Assembly (NCBI RefSeq): GCF_005116655.2
Contig: NZ_CP050698.1
Location: 4,053,501-4,117,500, forward strand
Length of the DNA stretch: 64,000 nucleotides
Direction of reading: 5' to 3'
Source: Desulfosediminicola flagellatus
GTDB taxonomy: Bacteria; Desulfobacterota; Desulfobulbia; Desulfobulbales; Desulfocapsaceae
This document shows, in pieces, positions 60,462-64,000 of this stretch (position 1 is the first letter of the stretch; each line of letters starts with the position of its first letter). The notes beneath the pieces were generated by a model, which saw only the letters and a list, made by a program, of their open reading frames with translations, made no database searches and was not told where the DNA came from. Position numbers and translations under genes: made by a program.

Positions 60462-61277
60462 ATGAGTATTGTCACAATATCAAGAGGATCGTACAGTCGC
60501 GGAAAAGAAGTAGCTGAAAAACTTGCTGAAAAACTCAACTATGAATGTGTTTCCCGGGATATTATTCTGGAAGCATGTGCTGAGTTCAACATTCCTGAAA
60601 TAAAATTGATCCGGGCTTTGCACGATCCAACAACAGTGCTGGAACGTTTTAAGTATGGAAAAGAAAAATATCTTGCGTACTTTCGCTATTCGCTAATTAA
60701 ACACACTGCAGTCGATAATATCGTATATCACGGCCTTGCAGGGCATTATATACTTAGAGATGTCCCACACGTTTTAAAAGTTAGAATTCTTTCTAATATG
60801 GAGGATCGCGTTAAGGAAGAAGTTCGACGGGAGAATATATCGCCGACTGAAGCGCGCTACCTATTGAAAAAGGATGACGAAGAACGCAGAAAATGGGGAA
60901 TCCAGGTTTACGGCACGGACACCTGGGACAGCAGGTTATATGATATTGTTCTGCATATAAATACGCTTACTATTGATGATGCAGTTCAAATTCTCTACGA
61001 TCTTGTGAAAAAGCCGCAATTCCAAACAACCCCTGAGTCATTGCAAATTATCAGGGATATGGAAAAATCGGCAAAAATAAAAGCCATGCTGATCAATCTT
61101 TCACACAAGATTACGGTTGCAGTGACAAACGATGCTGCCATTATCGGCAACGTCAGTAAAGACCTCAGGGATACTGTCGAAAAACGTGTCATGGCTATCG
61201 ACGGAATAAACACCGTTACACTTCATGAATCACCGATCGAAAAATCTCACTATATAAATCCGTATCACAATATTTAA
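60462..61277 (+). CDS. Cytidylate-kinase-like protein with C-terminal BON-like domain
   Basis: A 271-residue protein. Residues 1-190 follow the cytidylate-kinase-like family: P-loop ISRGSYSRGKEVAEKLAEKL (6-25), and a lid with RRENISPTEARYLLKKDDEE; the segment DTWDSRLYDIVLHIN is typical. Residues about 205-258 look like a BON domain (ITVAVTNDAAIIGNVS, then VMAIDGINTV), normally found in periplasmic or sensory proteins. GTAGGAAGATGTC precedes the ATG. True CMP kinase is usually elsewhere, so this is probably a regulatory or modified-nucleotide kinase. It converges with trkH. Confidence 0.8.
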   Translation: MSIVTISRGSYSRGKEVAEKLAEKLNYECVSRDIILEACAEFNIPEIKLIRALHDPTTVLERFKYGKEKYLAYFRYSLIKHTAVDNIVYHGLAGHYILRDVPHVLKVRILSNMEDRVKEEVRRENISPTEARYLLKKDDEERRKWGIQVYGTDTWDSRLYDIVLHINTLTIDDAVQILYDLVKKPQFQTTPESLQIIRDMEKSAKIKAMLINLSHKITVAVTNDAAIIGNVSKDLRDTVEKRVMAIDGINTVTLHESPIEKSHYINPYHNI

Positions 61278-61282
61278 ATTTA

Positions 61283-61331
61283 GTGAGGTGTGAGGTGTGA
61301 GGAGTGAGGAGTGAGGAGTGAGGAGTGAGGT
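61283..61331. repeat. Seven tandem GTGAGGA/T heptamers
   Basis: Seven head-to-tail copies of GTGAGGW lie just after the kinase-like stop. A reverse-complement piece (ACTCCTCACACCT, 61412-61424), preceded by eight T, allows a long hairpin between the converging genes. Such short tandem repeats vary in number by slippage. Confidence 0.85.
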
Positions 61332-61467
61332 GACAACTACATCATTCCAGAAAAAATTGACAACGTACTGTACCAGGATCAATACTCAGTGGTCAGATTT
61401 TGATTTTTTTTACTCCTCACACCTAATAACGCCCATCACGCCAACCAGGGGATGAAGTATTTTCTTA

Positions 61468-62931
61468 CTAACTGCCCGATTTAAACACCCAGAAATCAGG
61501 ATGCAACATCACCAGAAATGGTATCAGTTCCAACCTGCCGACTACCATATTGATGATAAAGATAATCTTGGTGGGGATTGAGAGCAGGCCGAATGTACCC
61601 ATAGGCCCAATCTCGCCAAAGCCCGGCCCTATATTACCGATAGTTGCTGCTGTACCGACAAAACCGATTGCGGCATTGCCTTCTATCATTGTTACCAACA
61701 GGCCGGAAGCCACCATCAGAACAATATAGAAAAGTAGAAAACCGATCATCTGCCTCTGGATGTCATCCGGCACGGTTCCCCGATCAATTTTCACCGGCAA
61801 TATTGCCCGCGGATGAAGCACTTGTGCAATCTCCCGCTTCAGGTATTTGCCGACAAAAAGTATCCGCACAACCTTAATTCCACCACCTGCCGAACCGGCA
61901 CAGCCACCTACAAACATAACGATTAACAGGACTGCCTGGGCAGGAACAAGCCATAAGGCAAAATCCGCAGATGAGAATCCCGCAGTTGTTATTATAGAAA
62001 CAATCTGGAAAAAACTATCCCGCAAACTCACCTGAAACGAAAGGTCATGATAAAAATACAAGAGAGCACAAAGGCAACCGGAAAGCGTTAGAACAATGGT
62101 AACGTAGAGGCGAAACTCTTCGCTCCGTAAAAGTGAGTTGGGTTTTCTCTGTACAATGAACCGGTATTGCAAAGCAAAGTTGCTCCCTGCCAGAAACATA
62201 AACGCGGTAATTATCCAGGTGGCAGTCGGGTTCTGGTATCCCATGATAGAGAGTGGGTGCGGTGAAAATCCACCTGCAGCCATAGTTGTCAGACCATTAC
62301 ATACAGCATCAAAAATCGGCATTTTCGCCCAATAGAGTAAGGCAATTTCCACAACCGTAAGCAATACATAAATCAGCCAGAGAGCCTTGGCAGTATGTGT
62401 AATACGCGGAGTTATTTTTTCTTCAGTGGGGCCTGGTGCTTCGGCAAAAAACATGCGACGCCCGGCAACGGCAAACTGCGGGAGAATCGCAACAAAAAGC
62501 ACGATAATTCCCATACCTCCCAGCCATTGAGTAAGACTACGCCAAAAAAAGAAATCTTTCGGGTAGAGAGAAAAATCTGTCAGGATGGTTGCCCCGGTTG
62601 TAGTAATTCCCGAGACTGATTCAAAATAGGCATCCAAGGGGCTAAGATCATAGAAAAGATACGGGATAGCACCGACAGCAGCAGTTACTACCCAGGCAAG
62701 TGTTACTATCAGCATCCCCTCCGATCGCTTGACATCATCAAAGTTATGGCCCCAACCGCCCCGCCACTGACAGATCAGCCCTACCCCGATGCCACAAATG
62801 GAGGCAACAATGAATGGTAAAATCGAGTTGTATTCCTTCTCCAGCAAGGCCACAATAATAGGTGTAAGAATAATCACCCCGAAGCCTATGAGGATAAGGC
62901 CAAGTGCATTGACAATAGTGCGCGTATTCAT
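61468..62931 (-). CDS. trkH: Potassium uptake protein TrkH
   Basis: Membrane subunit of the Trk potassium channel, 487 residues. Four selectivity-loop repeats are visible, such as SGITTTGATILTD, NGLTTMAAGGFSPHP, SIITTAGFSSADFA and AATIGNIGPGFGEIG, with the key Gly in each. The N terminus is MNTRTIVNALGLILIGFGVI. It overlaps trkA by 4 bases and forms the operon trkA-trkH on the minus strand. Confidence 0.93.
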   Translation of the reverse strand: MNTRTIVNALGLILIGFGVIILTPIIVALLEKEYNSILPFIVASICGIGVGLICQWRGGWGHNFDDVKRSEGMLIVTLAWVVTAAVGAIPYLFYDLSPLDAYFESVSGITTTGATILTDFSLYPKDFFFWRSLTQWLGGMGIIVLFVAILPQFAVAGRRMFFAEAPGPTEEKITPRITHTAKALWLIYVLLTVVEIALLYWAKMPIFDAVCNGLTTMAAGGFSPHPLSIMGYQNPTATWIITAFMFLAGSNFALQYRFIVQRKPNSLLRSEEFRLYVTIVLTLSGCLCALLYFYHDLSFQVSLRDSFFQIVSIITTAGFSSADFALWLVPAQAVLLIVMFVGGCAGSAGGGIKVVRILFVGKYLKREIAQVLHPRAILPVKIDRGTVPDDIQRQMIGFLLFYIVLMVASGLLVTMIEGNAAIGFVGTAATIGNIGPGFGEIGPMGTFGLLSIPTKIIFIINMVVGRLELIPFLVMLHPDFWVFKSGS

Positions 62932-64000
62932 TTTGCAAAAAGTGTATTCAGTACTTCTGTATTTTCAGCGACAGTAAAGATCTTGAGCTGGTCCTTGGCA
63001 GAGACTATCGTGTGGCCATCGGGAATAATTATTCCCCTGCCGCGTTTAATAACTCCAATAATTGCATTGTTCGGCAAGCTGAGATCCATCACCCGGGTAT
63101 CAACAAAATCCTCAGAAACGACTATACGCAACACTTCCCCCTGACCACCTTCCACCAGGGCAAGGAGATTAACATCTTTAGCCTGAATCTGGTTAAGCAG
63201 TTCTTTCATTGCTGATTCACGAGGGGAAACAATAACATCAATCCCTACGCGATCAAACAGCTGGGCATTTCCTGCATTATTGACACGTGTAACAATACGT
63301 CCGGCACCCAGTTGTTTTACCAGCAGTGAACAGAGCAGGTTCTTTTCGTCATTATTGGTTACACAGATGACAACATCCATATCACCGATGTACTCATCTT
63401 CCAACATCTCAAGATCCGTACCATCGCCCTGCAACACCAGAGTTGATTTGAGATTATCTGTCAGGTAATTACAGCGCTTTTCATCCTTCTCGATTATTTT
63501 TACCTTTATTTTCGCCTTTTCCATCTGTTTTGCCAGATAAAAACCGACGTTGCCTCCGCCAATGACTACTGCTGTCTTTATCCTGTTTTTTACCTGAAAC
63601 AACGTGGCAGCAAGAACATCCAAAGCCGGGCCCGTGCCCATAAAAATAACCTTGTCATCACTTTCTATCTTTGTAGTACCGTTGGGGATAAACAGGATAT
63701 TATTTCGGGTAATGCCAACGATCAATACATTGGCAGGAAAGTCATAATCCATGATACGGCAATCACAGAGAGCAGAATCGGCTTTTATCCGATATTCGAA
63801 CAGCTTTGCCCGTCCGCCATCAAAATATTCTACATCTATCGCTTCAGGTACCAGAATGATTCTGAAAATATCCTGAGTCAGCAAGTGTTCCGGCCAGATA
63901 ACTCTGTCGATATCATATTTGGTCTGATAGCGATGATGTACAGGGGAAACGAGATTATTATAGATCTCCCCTTTACTCACAAAGCAGACCGTTTCTACCT
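62928..64000 (-). CDS. trkA: Trk potassium channel regulator TrkA, 5' end missing
   Basis: Cytosolic NAD-binding gate of the Trk channel. The frame is open through base 64000, so the start lies outside; the GTG at 63980 is internal. The visible 357 residues hold the end of the first RCK domain with its TrkA-C part, then the second complete RCK domain with nucleotide motif VVIGGGNVGFYLAKQME, KIIEKDEKRC, and a C-terminal TrkA-C domain. Normal TrkA has about 450 residues. It is co-transcribed with trkH. Confidence 0.92.
   Translation of the reverse strand, partial: VETVCFVSKGEIYNNLVSPVHHRYQTKYDIDRVIWPEHLLTQDIFRIILVPEAIDVEYFDGGRAKLFEYRIKADSALCDCRIMDYDFPANVLIVGITRNNILFIPNGTTKIESDDKVIFMGTGPALDVLAATLFQVKNRIKTAVVIGGGNVGFYLAKQMEKAKIKVKIIEKDEKRCNYLTDNLKSTLVLQGDGTDLEMLEDEYIGDMDVVICVTNNDEKNLLCSLLVKQLGAGRIVTRVNNAGNAQLFDRVGIDVIVSPRESAMKELLNQIQAKDVNLLALVEGGQGEVLRIVVSEDFVDTRVMDLSLPNNAIIGVIKRGRGIIIPDGHTIVSAKDQLKIFTVAENTEVLNTLFAK

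Overview
The window looks like chromosomal DNA from an anaerobic Desulfobacterota-type bacterium (Desulfobulbales-like is a guess). The reasons are its three TRAP carboxylate transporters, a tungsten-type aldehyde:ferredoxin oxidoreductase, a glycyl-radical enzyme, a non-pyrrolysine MttB-family methyltransferase, a Tat-exported molybdoenzyme and a PEP-CTERM protein. No rRNA, tRNA, CRISPR array or intact mobile element was seen.

Layout. 1-4.5 kb: type I-like export operon (TolC-like protein, cut by the window edge, HlyD and two ABC-2 permeases, no ATPase visible). 4.7-6.6 kb: PEP-CTERM protein. 6.9-9.8 kb: DctPQM TRAP transporter. 10.1-20.8 kb: a two-part hydroxyacid (lactate-like) module. The minus-strand operon larA-like / sensor kinase / sigma-54 activator / TAXI receptor diverges from TAXI receptor / fused TRAP permease / FAD-linked hydroxyacid dehydrogenase. 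The shared promoter region holds a near-perfect sigma-54 -24/-12 element and repeated CAATATCTT-type sites at helical-turn spacing. 21-32.7 kb: a cluster that appears to handle a quaternary amine or aldehyde: MoaD-like protein, BCCT transporter, LysR regulator, an aspartase-superfamily lyase with an altered substrate pocket, MttB-family protein and aldo/keto reductase on the minus strand, divergent from AOR, aldehyde dehydrogenase and a methyltransferase.

32.7-34.1 kb is gene-poor and holds an IS200-type transposase relic, a 55-codon membrane protein and a decayed exported-protein gene. 34.1-39.9 kb: choline TMA-lyase (cutC) carrying all the choline-contact residues I can recall, but with no CutD activase or microcompartment genes in the window. 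It is followed by a two-component system whose regulator ends in an ArsR-like helix-turn-helix, a palindromic operator, and an ethylbenzene-dehydrogenase-type haem protein. 40-44.8 kb: Bcr-type MFS exporter and a second DctPQM system. At 45.1 kb lies a decayed C-terminus of a second glycyl-radical enzyme. 45.3-50.9 kb: DmsAB-like molybdoenzyme with TorD-like chaperone and a PAS/LuxR regulator, separated by a 15-bp inverted repeat. 51.2-54.5 kb: ppnP, a CurA-like reductase, a DJ-1/PfpI protein and a rhomboid protease. 54.8-58.9 kb: the yjfIJKLMC stress operon (PspA, DUF350, ATP-grasp). 59-64 kb: a methyltransferase-like protein, a second relic of the decayed exported-protein gene, a cytidylate-kinase-like/BON fusion, and TrkH with TrkA (cut by the window edge).

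Working together (inference): BCCT and TRAP systems import small organic osmolytes and acids. CutC would release trimethylamine and acetaldehyde, and the AOR and aldehyde dehydrogenase next door could oxidise the aldehyde. The MttB/aspartase-like/BCCT set may open a related quaternary-amine route. The most novel-looking parts are this amine/aldehyde cluster with an unencapsulated, activase-less cutC, and the sigma-54 control region of the lactate-like module.
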